Assembly (NCBI GenBank): GCA_011526385.1
Contig: WTIW01000006.1
Span: 1 to 43,659, forward strand
Direction: 5' to 3'
Origin: Pelagibacteraceae bacterium
GTDB taxonomy: Bacteria; Pseudomonadota; Alphaproteobacteria; Pelagibacterales; Pelagibacteraceae
DNA: 43,659 nucleotides
In this document: in pieces, positions 22,936-32,583 of the stretch
Layout of the letters: every line of letters begins with the position of its first letter
Position numbering within the stretch: the stretch's first letter is position 1
The notes under the pieces: model-generated
What the model saw: the letters and a program-made list of their open reading frames with translations, nothing else
What the model was told of the DNA's origin: nothing
Database searches by the model: none
Made by a program: the position numbers and the translations under genes

Positions 22936-23748
22936 TTAAATATTATCAATCAATCTTATGCCATTGATATGATATGCAATAAATAATCTAAATTTATTTC
23001 TATAATCTGTTTTTTTTAAATTCTTTGGATTTCTAAATTCTAAATAATCAATTTTAATTTGATATTTTTTATTAAGTAAATTCTTTAAGAAAGAGATGCT
23101 ATTAGACGATCTAAATCTTTTAAGTCTATATTTTTTTTTTATTTTAAATAATTCTTTTGCAATATAATTTGCTTTTGACAATAATTCTTTTGATAAATTT
23201 AAATTCCTTGATGATAAAGCCAAGTACTTATTTCTTATGGTTTTGCACACAAATAATCGAAATTTGTGTTTTTTTTTCAAATATTTATTTATCAAATATT
23301 GTTGTTGATAATCTTTTTGACCTAAAAAAAGGTTATTCGGTTTAACTATATTTAATAGTCTATCCATTACCTCTAATACTCCTTCAAAATGTCCTTTTCT
23401 GTGATTAGCACACATAATTCTCTCAAATCTTGGAAGTTTAAAATTTACCTTAAATTTGTTATTATAAATTTGTTTTGAGTTTGGAATAAATAAAAAATCT
23501 ACTTTCATTTTTTTTAATATAATTATGTCGTCATTTATATTTCGTGGATAACTTTTAAAGTCTTTTTTTTTGTTAAATTGAGTTGGGTTTATATAGATAC
23601 TTACCAATGTTTTTTCTGAATTTTTTTTTGATTTTTTAATCAACGAAATATGCCCATCATGAAGACTGCCCATTGTTGGCACAAATCCTAAATTTTTTGT
23701 GTTTAAAATTGCCTTCTTAAGATCATTTTTGGTTTTTAATATTTTCAT
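22936..23748 (-). CDS. panC: Pantoate--beta-alanine ligase (divergent, lysine-rich)
   Basis: FVPTMGSLHDGHISLIKKS, VSIYINPTQFNKKKDFKSYPR, LGQKDYQQQYLI, LALSSRNLNLS. Start probably internal (MKILKTKND), 10 codons downstream of the ORF start at 23778. Confidence 0.88.
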   Translation of the reverse strand: MKILKTKNDLKKAILNTKNLGFVPTMGSLHDGHISLIKKSKKNSEKTLVSIYINPTQFNKKKDFKSYPRNINDDIIILKKMKVDFLFIPNSKQIYNNKFKVNFKLPRFERIMCANHRKGHFEGVLEVMDRLLNIVKPNNLFLGQKDYQQQYLINKYLKKKHKFRLFVCKTIRNKYLALSSRNLNLSKELLSKANYIAKELFKIKKKYRLKRFRSSNSISFLKNLLNKKYQIKIDYLEFRNPKNLKKTDYRNKFRLFIAYHINGIRLIDNI

Positions 23749-23782
23749 TTGTAATAAAACAATTAATAAGTAAAACATTTAA

Positions 23783-24598
23783 ATGATTAAACAAGCTATT
23801 ATTCCTTTAGCTGGGCAGGGCACAAGATTACTGCCGCTTACTAGTGTTTTTGCAAAAGAACTTTTGCCTATAAATGGAAAGCCTGGAGTTGAATACATTC
23901 TTGATGAATGCATAGAAGCAGGAATTAAAGAAGTAATTTTCATTATTTCTAAAAAAAAAATTATGATTAAGAATTACTTTTATAACGATGCATTTTTTAA
24001 AAAAATTATTTCATCAAAAAAAGATAAAAGAATTAAAAGTGAATACAAAAAAATTCTTAAATATAAAAAAATGATAAAATTTGTGTATCAAAATTCACCT
24101 TTAGGTACTGGTGATGCTGCATTAAAAACTCAAAAATTTATTAAAGACAAATATTTTTTAATGTTATTACCAGATGATTTAATTATTAAAAAAAATTGTT
24201 CAAAAGATATGATATCTGTTCATAAAATAAATAAAGCTTCAGTTATGGCAAGTATGCTTGTTAAAAGAAATAATGTATCAAGATGGGGTATTTATAAATT
24301 ATCAAAAAAAATTAATAAAAATAATTACAAAATTTCAGATGTTATCGAAAAACCATCCATAAAAAAAGCACCATCTAATCAGGCAGTAATTGGTAGATAT
24401 ATACTTCCAAAAACTATTTTCAATGAGATTAAAAAATTAAAACCTGGAAAAGGACAAGAAATTCATATTACTGATGCAATAAGATCTTTAATTAAAAAAA
24501 ATTCTAAATTTATTGCTCATAAATTTAAAGGTAAATATTTAGATTGTGGAACTATGAGCGGCTATATTAATTCATCCAAGGAAATTGCTAAGCTATGA
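23783..24598 (+). CDS. galU: UTP--glucose-1-phosphate uridylyltransferase
   Basis: QAIIPLAGQGTRLLPLTSVFAKELLPINGKPGVEYILDE nucleotidyltransferase signature; overlaps downstream ugd by 4 bp. Confidence 0.88.
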   Translation: MIKQAIIPLAGQGTRLLPLTSVFAKELLPINGKPGVEYILDECIEAGIKEVIFIISKKKIMIKNYFYNDAFFKKIISSKKDKRIKSEYKKILKYKKMIKFVYQNSPLGTGDAALKTQKFIKDKYFLMLLPDDLIIKKNCSKDMISVHKINKASVMASMLVKRNNVSRWGIYKLSKKINKNNYKISDVIEKPSIKKAPSNQAVIGRYILPKTIFNEIKKLKPGKGQEIHITDAIRSLIKKNSKFIAHKFKGKYLDCGTMSGYINSSKEIAKL

Positions 24599-25887
24599 AA
24601 CTTTGTATGATTGGCACAGGATATGTAGGTTTAGTAAGTGGTTCCTGCTTTGCTGATTTAGGAAACGAAGTTATATGTGTTGATATAAATAAAGATAAAA
24701 TTAATTCTTTAAATAATGGTAAAATTCCAATTTATGAACCTGGATTAGAAGAAATAGTTAAGAAAAATTTTAAATCAAATAATCTCAAATTTTCAAATGA
24801 TCTTCCAAATTCAATAAAAAAATCAGATATCATATTTATTTGTGTAGGAACACCAACCAAAAAAAATAATGAAGCTAACCTTAAATACGTATTTGATGTT
24901 GCCAAAACTATAAAAGAAAATTTAAACAAATATAAAATAATTGTCACAAAATCTACTGTTCCTCTAACGACAGGAGATAAGATAGAAAAAATATTATCAA
25001 GTAAAAAAAATATTAATAAATTTGACGTCATTTCTAACCCAGAATTTCTACGAGAAGGTGAGGCAATTAGAGATTTTAATTATCCAGATAGAGTTGTAAT
25101 CGGCACGAATAGTAAAAAAGCAAACAATATAATGAAAAAACTTTATCTCCCACTGATAAAAAAAAATAATAGATACTTCCATACATCGAGACGGGCTGCA
25201 GAAATGATTAAATATGCATCCAATGCATTTTTGGCTTCAAAAATTTCATTTATTAATGAAATTGCTAATTTATGTGAAGCATCAAACGTAGATGTTAAAG
25301 ATGTTTCGTATGGTATTGGTCTTGATCAACGTATAGGAGATCGTTTTTTACGTGCTGGCCCGGGATATGGTGGCTCATGCTTTCCAAAAGATACCAAAGC
25401 ACTTGTTCATACTGCCAATAAATTTAGAACTGATTTATCTATTATTAAAAATGTAATTAAATCAAATGATAATAGAAATAACCATTTATTAAATAGAATT
25501 TTAAAAATACAAAATAATAAAATTAAAAATAAAATTATTTCTTTTTTAGGTGTTACTTTTAAAGCTGGTACTGACGATATGCGTGAGTCTCCAATATTAA
25601 ATCTGATCCCACCGCTTTTAAAAAAAGGTGCGTTTATTCAATATTATGATCCCACTGGATCAAAAGAAATTTTAGATAAATACAAAAAAGTAACTTATAA
25701 AAAAAATGTTTTAGATCTTATCAAAAATTCTGACTTAGTTATAATTCACACTGAATGGAATGAATTTAAGCAATTAAACTTTAAAAAAATGATTAAAAAA
25801 AGAACAAATATTTACGACTTAAGAAATTTATATTCCCCAACTGAAATGAAGAAAAATAAAATAAATTATTTTGGTATAGGCCGTTAA
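24595..25887 (+). CDS. ugd: UDP-glucose 6-dehydrogenase (UDP-glucose/GDP-mannose dehydrogenase family)
   Basis: MKLCMIGTGYVGLVSGSCFADLGNEVICVDI, NPEFLREGEAIRDFNYPDRVVIG, GPGYGGSCFPKDTKAL catalytic Cys, GVTFKAGTDDMRESP. Confidence 0.92.
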   Translation: MKLCMIGTGYVGLVSGSCFADLGNEVICVDINKDKINSLNNGKIPIYEPGLEEIVKKNFKSNNLKFSNDLPNSIKKSDIIFICVGTPTKKNNEANLKYVFDVAKTIKENLNKYKIIVTKSTVPLTTGDKIEKILSSKKNINKFDVISNPEFLREGEAIRDFNYPDRVVIGTNSKKANNIMKKLYLPLIKKNNRYFHTSRRAAEMIKYASNAFLASKISFINEIANLCEASNVDVKDVSYGIGLDQRIGDRFLRAGPGYGGSCFPKDTKALVHTANKFRTDLSIIKNVIKSNDNRNNHLLNRILKIQNNKIKNKIISFLGVTFKAGTDDMRESPILNLIPPLLKKGAFIQYYDPTGSKEILDKYKKVTYKKNVLDLIKNSDLVIIHTEWNEFKQLNFKKMIKKRTNIYDLRNLYSPTEMKKNKINYFGIGR

Positions 25888-25888
25888 A

Positions 25889-26350
25889 TTAATTTAATTC
25901 AAAAATTGCATCTACTTCAACCGCAACACCTAGTGGCAAACTATTTGTGCTAACAGCTGCTCTTGTATGCATTCCTTTTTCTGAAAAAATTTTAGCTATT
26001 AAGTCTGATGCACCATTTATAACTTTTGGCTGATCTACGAAATCTTCAGTTGAATTAACAAATCCTGTTAATTTTATACATTCTTTAATTCTGGATAAAT
26101 CTCCACCACATGCTTTTTTAACCTGTGAAACTATACTTAAAGCACATCTTTCTGCAGCCTTATAACCATCTTCAACTGCAAGATCTTTTCCTAATTTACC
26201 TTTTATAAGTTTTCCATCGCTACCAATAGATATTTGACCTGATATATAAAGTAATTTACCAATTATTTTTGCAGCAACATATGAACCTACTGGATCAGCA
26301 GCTTCTGGTAGGATTATATTATTTTCCTTAAGAATATCTTCTGGTTTCAT
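25889..26350 (-). CDS. RidA/YjgF-family protein
   Basis: LLYISGQISIGSDGKLIKGKLGKDLAVEDGYKAAERC..., RAAVSTNSLPLGVAVEVDAIFELN. Confidence 0.88.
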   Translation of the reverse strand: MKPEDILKENNIILPEAADPVGSYVAAKIIGKLLYISGQISIGSDGKLIKGKLGKDLAVEDGYKAAERCALSIVSQVKKACGGDLSRIKECIKLTGFVNSTEDFVDQPKVINGASDLIAKIFSEKGMHTRAAVSTNSLPLGVAVEVDAIFELN

Positions 26351-28906
26351 CTATTTTTTCTTTTTCTTATTCTTATCGTATTCTTTTCGTTTCTCAATCA
26401 AAATTAATGCTTCTTCCATAGTTAACTCTGTCGGATCTTTCTCCTCAGGTATTGTTGCATTTAAAGATTTATATTTAATATATGGTCCGTATTGACCTTT
26501 CATAACTCTTACTGGTTTTTTATCTTCAGGATGTTCTCCCAAATCTTTAATTAAAGATGATGATATTCTTCCAGGCTTTGCTTCAGCAATTAATGTTACG
26601 GCTCTATTTAAACCAATTGAAAATAGTTCTTCAACATTTTCTAATCTCGCAGACTTATTTTCACATTTTAAGTATGGTCCAAATCGACCAACATTAAGAG
26701 TTATATCTTTATCATTATCTGGATTTTTTCCTAAGCTTATTGGTAACGAGCAGAGAAATTTTGCTTTATCAATATCAATATTTTTAAAATCTATTCCTTT
26801 TGGAATGGAGACATTTTTTAAATTATCATCCTTCTTTTTAGTTTTTTTTCTTTTTTTGCTTTTAATTTCTTCTTCTATTTTTTCCTTTTCAAATTGTAAA
26901 TAAGGTCCAAATCTTCCATTTTTTAGAAATATTTCTTTACCATTATCATTTTTACCAATTAATTTAGGTTCTGCTAATACCAGTTGTTGTGCCGCTTTAG
27001 ATTTAGATAGAGGTCTAGTAAATTTACATTCTGGATAATTTGTACATCCTATAAATGCCCCACCTCTAAAACTATTTTTTAAACTTAACTGTCCATTATC
27101 ACAAAGTTGGCATTTTCTATCTATATTTCCATCTTTATCTACTTCGAATATTAGACTACCGAGTCTCTCATTTAAAAGATCAAGAACTTCTCTAGTTCTT
27201 TTTTCTTTTACATTAGAAACATTTAAATTAAAATCTTTCCAAAATTCTTCTAGCACATGTATCCAGTTTTCTTTCCCTGAAGTTATATCGTCTAACTGAT
27301 CTTCTAATTTTGCTGTAAAATCATAATCTACATACTTGGTAAAAAGTTTTTCTAAAAAAGCTGATAAAAGTTTGCCTCTATCAGTTGGAAAAAATCTCTT
27401 ATTTTCAATATCAGCATATCCTCTATTGGCTATAACAGAGATAATACTTGCATAAGTTGACGGTCTACCAATTCCTAATTCTTCTAGTTTTTTAACCAAA
27501 CTAGCCTCAGAATATCTTGGAGGCGGTTGTGTAAAATGCTGTTCATCAATAAATTCATTTATTTTAACATTTCCTTTTTCAACGTTTGGAAGTATTTTTT
27601 CATTTTCATTATCATCATCTGAACTTGTTAATCTTAAAAAACCATCAAATTTTAAAACCGAACCACTTGCTTTAAATATATTTAGATTATCATCTGAATT
27701 TATAGTTATCGTCTTTCTATCAAATTTTGCAGACTCCATTTGAGAAGATAAAGCTCTTGACCATATTAAATTGTATAATTTGTATTGATCTGTGCTTAAA
27801 TATTTTTTTAAACTATCTGGGTTACGTGTAATTTCAGTTGGTCTAATTGCTTCATGTGCTTCTTGTGCATTTTTTGCTTTTTTTCCAGAGTAATTTAACG
27901 GTGCAGAGGGCAAATATTCTTTTCCATAGTTTTCATTTATATAGTTTCTAAAATTATCAATTGCATCCTTTGATATATTGGTTCCATCTGTTCTCATATA
28001 AGTTATTAAACCGATTGTATCTCCATCTATATCAATACCTTGGTATAATCTTTGTGCAATTTGCATAGTTCTTGAAGCCCCAAAACCAAGTTTGCTTGAA
28101 GCAGTTTGTTGAAGTGTTGAGGTTGTGAATGGTCCTGATGGATTTCTAGTATAAACTTTAGAACTAATATCAGTTATTGAATAATTCTTATTTTGAATTT
28201 GTTTTATAGCAACGTTTATATCGTCTTTGTTTTTAAAAGAGAATTTTTCAATTTTTTTGCCATCAATTAAATTAATATTTGATGTTATTTTTGAATTATT
28301 TTTATCTTCAAATATTACATTTAATGTCCAGAATTCATCTGGTTTAAATATCTCAATTTCATGCTCTCGTTCTGTTAAAAGTCTTAAAGCAACAGATTGA
28401 ACTCTGCCAGCTGATTTAGAACCAGGTAACTTAGTCCAAAGAATAGGGGAGATATTAAATCCAACAAGATAATCCAAAGCCCTTCTTGCCATGTAAGCAT
28501 CTACCAGATGAGGTTCAATTTCTCTTGGATTTTCAATCCCATTTGTAACTGCTTTTTTGGTAATTTCATTAAAAACAACTCGCTCTACTTTTTTGTCTTT
28601 TAAAAGTTTTTTTTCTTCTAAGAACTCTCTAACATGCCATGCTATAGCCTCACCCTCTCTGTCAGGGTCAGTTGCTAAAATAATTTTATCCGAGTTTTTT
28701 GCAGAGTCTGTGATTTCTTTTAAATATTTTTTTGAAAAACTATCGATTTCCCATATCATTTTAAATTTATTCTCAGGATCAACCGATCCATTTTTAGATG
28801 GCAAATCTCTTATATGGCCGTAACTAGCCAAAACAGTGTAGTCTGATCCTAAGTATTTATTGATAGTTTTAGCTTTTGCAGGACTTTCAACTATTACAAG
28901 ATTCAT
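26351..28906 (-). CDS. topA: DNA topoisomerase I
   Basis: MNLVIVESPAKAKTINKYLGSDYTVLASYGHIRDLP (Toprim), ATDPDREGEAIAWH, GLITYMRTDGTNIS active-site Tyr, one 4-Cys zinc motif, three C-terminal G-R/Q-F/Y-GPY repeats. Confidence 0.97.
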   Translation of the reverse strand: MNLVIVESPAKAKTINKYLGSDYTVLASYGHIRDLPSKNGSVDPENKFKMIWEIDSFSKKYLKEITDSAKNSDKIILATDPDREGEAIAWHVREFLEEKKLLKDKKVERVVFNEITKKAVTNGIENPREIEPHLVDAYMARRALDYLVGFNISPILWTKLPGSKSAGRVQSVALRLLTEREHEIEIFKPDEFWTLNVIFEDKNNSKITSNINLIDGKKIEKFSFKNKDDINVAIKQIQNKNYSITDISSKVYTRNPSGPFTTSTLQQTASSKLGFGASRTMQIAQRLYQGIDIDGDTIGLITYMRTDGTNISKDAIDNFRNYINENYGKEYLPSAPLNYSGKKAKNAQEAHEAIRPTEITRNPDSLKKYLSTDQYKLYNLIWSRALSSQMESAKFDRKTITINSDDNLNIFKASGSVLKFDGFLRLTSSDDDNENEKILPNVEKGNVKINEFIDEQHFTQPPPRYSEASLVKKLEELGIGRPSTYASIISVIANRGYADIENKRFFPTDRGKLLSAFLEKLFTKYVDYDFTAKLEDQLDDITSGKENWIHVLEEFWKDFNLNVSNVKEKRTREVLDLLNERLGSLIFEVDKDGNIDRKCQLCDNGQLSLKNSFRGGAFIGCTNYPECKFTRPLSKSKAAQQLVLAEPKLIGKNDNGKEIFLKNGRFGPYLQFEKEKIEEEIKSKKRKKTKKKDDNLKNVSIPKGIDFKNIDIDKAKFLCSLPISLGKNPDNDKDITLNVGRFGPYLKCENKSARLENVEELFSIGLNRAVTLIAEAKPGRISSSLIKDLGEHPEDKKPVRVMKGQYGPYIKYKSLNATIPEEKDPTELTMEEALILIEKRKEYDKNKKKKK

Positions 28907-28943
28907 ATTTTCACAAACTACTCAAAAGAATATTTGTGTCAAA

Positions 28944-29519
28944 TTAATAAATTTTTGTCTTTGTTTCTTGTTTATTTATAAGGCGTTTAATATTTTCTCT
29001 ATGAGTGTAAAAAATTAAAACAAACATTATTAGATAAAAAATTGCATTATTTGTTTCTGACAAAAAAACAAATATTGGAATTGATATACTTGCTAAAATA
29101 GATGCAAGTGAAGAAAATTTTGATAATAAATAAGTTACAATCCAAACTATACCAAAGGTAAATCCTAAAATAAAATTTATTGAAAAAAGTATACCCACAT
29201 ATGTTGCAACACCTTTGCCTCCTTTAAATTTTAACCAAACTGGAAACAGGTGACCAAGAAAAACACATAGTGCTGAAATATATACTAAGTTTGGATAACT
29301 AAATTTTATAAATAAAACTGGCAAAACAGCTTTGGTAACATCTAATATTAAAGTTGAATATCCAATTAATTTACTACCTGCTCTTAGTGCGTTCGTTGCT
29401 CCAATATTACCTGAACCAATATCTCTAATATCTTTTTTAATAAATATTTTTGTTAAAATAAAACCAAAGGGTATTGATCCAAAAAAATAGGAAATTAAGG
29501 CGACTAAATAATAATCCAT
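28944..29519 (-). CDS. plsY: Glycerol-3-phosphate acyltransferase PlsY
   Basis: YFFGSIPFGFILTK...RDIGSGNIGATNALRAG, FLGHLFPVWLKFKGGKGVATYVG. Confidence 0.96.
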   Translation of the reverse strand: MDYYLVALISYFFGSIPFGFILTKIFIKKDIRDIGSGNIGATNALRAGSKLIGYSTLILDVTKAVLPVLFIKFSYPNLVYISALCVFLGHLFPVWLKFKGGKGVATYVGILFSINFILGFTFGIVWIVTYLLSKFSSLASILASISIPIFVFLSETNNAIFYLIMFVLIFYTHRENIKRLINKQETKTKIY

Positions 29520-29521
29520 TT

Positions 29522-30811
29522 CTATAGTTTAAATAATTCCTCACCTTTTACAAATGTATTTGTTACCTTTCCTTGGAGTTTTTTATTTTCAATTGAAGTA
29601 TTTTTAGATTTAGAAATTAAATTTTCTTGTTTTACAATCCATGGTTTGTTTACATCAACAATACAAAAGTCAGCATCATTCCCAACATTTAAATTTCCTT
29701 TATCAATTTTTAAAATTTTAGCAGGATTTGAAGTAAGAGCTTTTATGATTGTATTTAATTTTAAAGATTCATTATGATAAAGTTCAAGACTTAAAGATAA
29801 AAGCGTTTCTATGCCAGTTGCACCAGTTGCTGCTTGTGCAAAAGTTAATCTTTTTTGCTCCTCATCTTCAGGTTTATGATCTGATACTATTACATCAATT
29901 GTTTCATCTTTTAAACCTTGTACTAAATTTACACGATCCTCTTCTGTTCTTAGAGGAGGGGAAAGTTTTAAGAAAGTTTTAAAATCTCCTATATCATTTT
30001 CATTTAATGACAGGTTATTAATTGAAACTCCACATGAAAATTTTAAATTTTCTTTTTTATCTCTTATTAAATCAACAGATTTTCCAGATGAAATTTGTGA
30101 AATATGATATCTACATTTTATATAGTTTAATAGAGTGAGATCTCTTTCTATAATTATTAATTCTGCCATTTCGGGTATTCCTTGCAGACCCAACTTTGTT
30201 GCAATTATTCCTTCATTTATCATTCCATCTTTTGATAATTCAAAATCCTCAGCATGTTGCATTATTAAAGAATCCAAATCACTTGCAGAATTCATAATTC
30301 TAGCCATAACTCTTGTATTTTGAATAGTTTTGGTACCGTCAGTAAATCCAATAATTCCCTTGCTTTGAAGTAATCCAAATTCTGTCATGTTAGTGCCTTC
30401 AGATCCTTTTGTAAGAGATGCCGTTGGAAATATATTAATTTTTGATTTATCTCTTCCTCGTCTTTTAAGAAAATCAACTATAGAAACATTATCAATTATA
30501 GGGTCGGTATTTGGCATAGTTACTGCAGAAGTAACGCCTCCTGATAAAGCAGCGTTGCTAAGTGTTCTAAAGTTTTCTTTATACTCATAGCCCGGCTCTC
30601 CAACAAAAACTCTCATATCAACTAATCCTGGGAAGATATGTTTTCCTTTAAGATCAATTACTTTCTCTCTAGCAGGTATATTGTTAGTATTAACTTTTTT
30701 ACCAACGGCCTCAATTAAACCAGTTTCACCAACAATTAGTCCACCAACTTCATCAATTGAATTATGAGGATCTAGAATATTTGCGTTAATAAAATATTTT
30801 TTTTTCATCAT
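29522..30811 (-). CDS. pyrC: Dihydroorotase-like protein, probably non-catalytic (PyrC homologue)
   Basis: Amidohydrolase fold markers ([48 protein letters not shown]), but the HxH motif is RVF and the HVS motif is QIS; overlaps pyrB by 4 bp. Confidence 0.85.
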   Translation of the reverse strand: MMKKKYFINANILDPHNSIDEVGGLIVGETGLIEAVGKKVNTNNIPAREKVIDLKGKHIFPGLVDMRVFVGEPGYEYKENFRTLSNAALSGGVTSAVTMPNTDPIIDNVSIVDFLKRRGRDKSKINIFPTASLTKGSEGTNMTEFGLLQSKGIIGFTDGTKTIQNTRVMARIMNSASDLDSLIMQHAEDFELSKDGMINEGIIATKLGLQGIPEMAELIIIERDLTLLNYIKCRYHISQISSGKSVDLIRDKKENLKFSCGVSINNLSLNENDIGDFKTFLKLSPPLRTEEDRVNLVQGLKDETIDVIVSDHKPEDEEQKRLTFAQAATGATGIETLLSLSLELYHNESLKLNTIIKALTSNPAKILKIDKGNLNVGNDADFCIVDVNKPWIVKQENLISKSKNTSIENKKLQGKVTNTFVKGEELFKL

Positions 30812-31755
30812 TCACAGAAAATTTTTAAACATGCCATTCTTATTGCAACTCCTAACTCTACTTGTTCTTTTACAACACTCATATTTGTGTCATCAGCTAA
30901 TTTCGTATCTATTTCTATCCCTCTATTCATTGGACCTGGATGCATAATTATACAATCTTTTTTTGCGTAACTAAGTTTATCTGGTGTTAAACCATAGTAC
31001 TCGTAATATTCTCTGTTAGAAGAAAGAAATGAACTTGTCATTCTCTCATTTTGCAATCTAAGCATCATTACAATGTCACAATCCTTAACTCCTTTTTTCA
31101 TATCAGAGAAAACATTTACACCAAATTTCTCAATATCTTTTGGCATTAAGTTTGTTGGAGCAACAATATTAACTTCTGCACCTAGCATGTTTAAAAGATA
31201 AATATTTGATCTAGCAACTCTTGAATGCAATATATCTCCACAAATAGCAATTTTAAGTCCTTGAATCTTTTTCTTTCTGTTAATTATTGTTAGCGCATCC
31301 AGTAAAGCTTGTGTTGGATGTTCTCTTTTACCATCACCAGCATTTAAAACTGCACAATTTACTTTTTGAGATAACAAGTTACAAGCGCCTGAGTCCTGAT
31401 GTCTTATAACTATAATATCTGGATGCATAGCATTTAAAGTCATTGCTGTATCAATCAGCGTTTCTCCTTTTTTGATTGCTGAATTTGTTATGTTCATTGA
31501 CATCACATCCGCACCCAGTCTTTTGCCAGCAAGTTCAAATGAACTCTGAGTTCGCGTAGAAGGCTCAAAAAAAAGATTGATTTGGGTTTTACCTTTTAAA
31601 ATATCTAATTTTTTATTTTTGCTCTTATTTAAATCTATGAAAGTGCTAGCTTCATCAAGTATCAAATTTACATCAGAAACTGATAAATCTTGAATACCTA
31701 GTAAATGTTTTTGGGAAATTTTAACAGCTTTGGTTTTAGTTGCCATTAAAACCAA
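30808..31755 (-). CDS. pyrB: Aspartate carbamoyltransferase catalytic subunit
   Basis: [62 protein letters not shown]. Start may be the Met at residue 4 (MATKTKAVK). Confidence 0.95.
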   Translation of the reverse strand: MVLMATKTKAVKISQKHLLGIQDLSVSDVNLILDEASTFIDLNKSKNKKLDILKGKTQINLFFEPSTRTQSSFELAGKRLGADVMSMNITNSAIKKGETLIDTAMTLNAMHPDIIVIRHQDSGACNLLSQKVNCAVLNAGDGKREHPTQALLDALTIINRKKKIQGLKIAICGDILHSRVARSNIYLLNMLGAEVNIVAPTNLMPKDIEKFGVNVFSDMKKGVKDCDIVMMLRLQNERMTSSFLSSNREYYEYYGLTPDKLSYAKKDCIIMHPGPMNRGIEIDTKLADDTNMSVVKEQVELGVAIRMACLKIFCE

Positions 31756-31788
31756 CTCTATAACTATATAACTAGATTATTGCAAGTG

Positions 31789-32244
31789 TTAATTATTAAG
31801 AAAATCTAAAGCTCCTTGCAAAATAAAAGCAGCTGCATTTTGATCTATTTTTTTTTCTCTTTTACTGACATTTATATCTAATTGACTAGATAAATTAAAA
31901 GCACCAACTGTAGATAATCTTTCATCCCATAAGGAAACATTAATATTAACAGATTTTGAAATATTTTTTGAAATATCTGTGACAGATTGAGAAGCCTTTC
32001 CAAATGATCCATCCATATTAAGTGGGTTTCCGATAATAATTCCACCAATCTTATTTTCATCAATAATAACTGATAAATCAGAAATCAAATTTTTAAGCCC
32101 ATTATTTTGCAATGTTTTAAATGGCGTAGCTATTTTTTGATTCTCATCGCTTATAGCAACACCAATTCTTTTTGATCCCAAATCTAAGCCAATTAACCTA
32201 GTTTTAGTTGTTTGTTTTTTTTTTAGTTCATCAATAGTGATCAT
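31789..32244 (-). CDS. ruvX: Putative pre-16S rRNA nuclease (YqgF/RuvX family)
   Basis: RLIGLDLGSKRIGVAISDE, IGNPLNMDGSFG, LWDERLSTVGAF. Start assigned to internal MITIDELKKK rather than the ORF start at 32295. Confidence 0.88.
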   Translation of the reverse strand: MITIDELKKKQTTKTRLIGLDLGSKRIGVAISDENQKIATPFKTLQNNGLKNLISDLSVIIDENKIGGIIIGNPLNMDGSFGKASQSVTDISKNISKSVNINVSLWDERLSTVGAFNLSSQLDINVSKREKKIDQNAAAFILQGALDFLNN

Positions 32245-32248
32245 ATTG

Positions 32249-32254
32249 TATAAT
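32249..32254 (+). promoter_or_regulatory. Candidate -10 element (TATAAT) for gatCAB
   Basis: Consensus TATAAT in the ~51-bp divergent ruvX-gatC gap; no strong -35 seen. Confidence 0.35.
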
Positions 32255-32295
32255 TTTAACTTAAGTGATAGTTTGCGGCTAATTTTTTTTACCAT

Positions 32296-32583
32296 ATGAC
32301 ACTAGATCTTAAAACAGTAAAACATATTTCTAAATTGGCTAGAATTTCAGTAGACGAAGAAAAGGCTAATAAATTAGCTGGTGATTTAAATTCGATTTTT
32401 GAATTTATAGAGAAATTAAATGAATTAAATACTGAAAATGTTGAACCTTTAACTTCTGTAGCAAATACAACGCTAAGATTTAGGGAAGATGAAGTTCAAA
32501 GTCAAAATATAAGAGAGAAAATTTTAAGCAATTCTCCTGATAATAATGAAGATTTTTTTGTTGTTCCTAAGGTTGTAGAATAA
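32296..32583 (+). CDS. gatC: Asp-tRNA(Asn)/Glu-tRNA(Gln) amidotransferase subunit C
   Basis: [47 protein letters not shown]; followed by gatA and gatB. Confidence 0.96.
   Translation: MTLDLKTVKHISKLARISVDEEKANKLAGDLNSIFEFIEKLNELNTENVEPLTSVANTTLRFREDEVQSQNIREKILSNSPDNNEDFFVVPKVVE

Noticed and set aside
28907-28943. CACAAA...TTTGTG inverted repeat (28912-28938) upstream of topA
   Set aside because: Only 6 bp with a 15-nt loop in A/T-rich sequence; could easily be chance, and it is not followed by a clear U-tract in the relevant direction.
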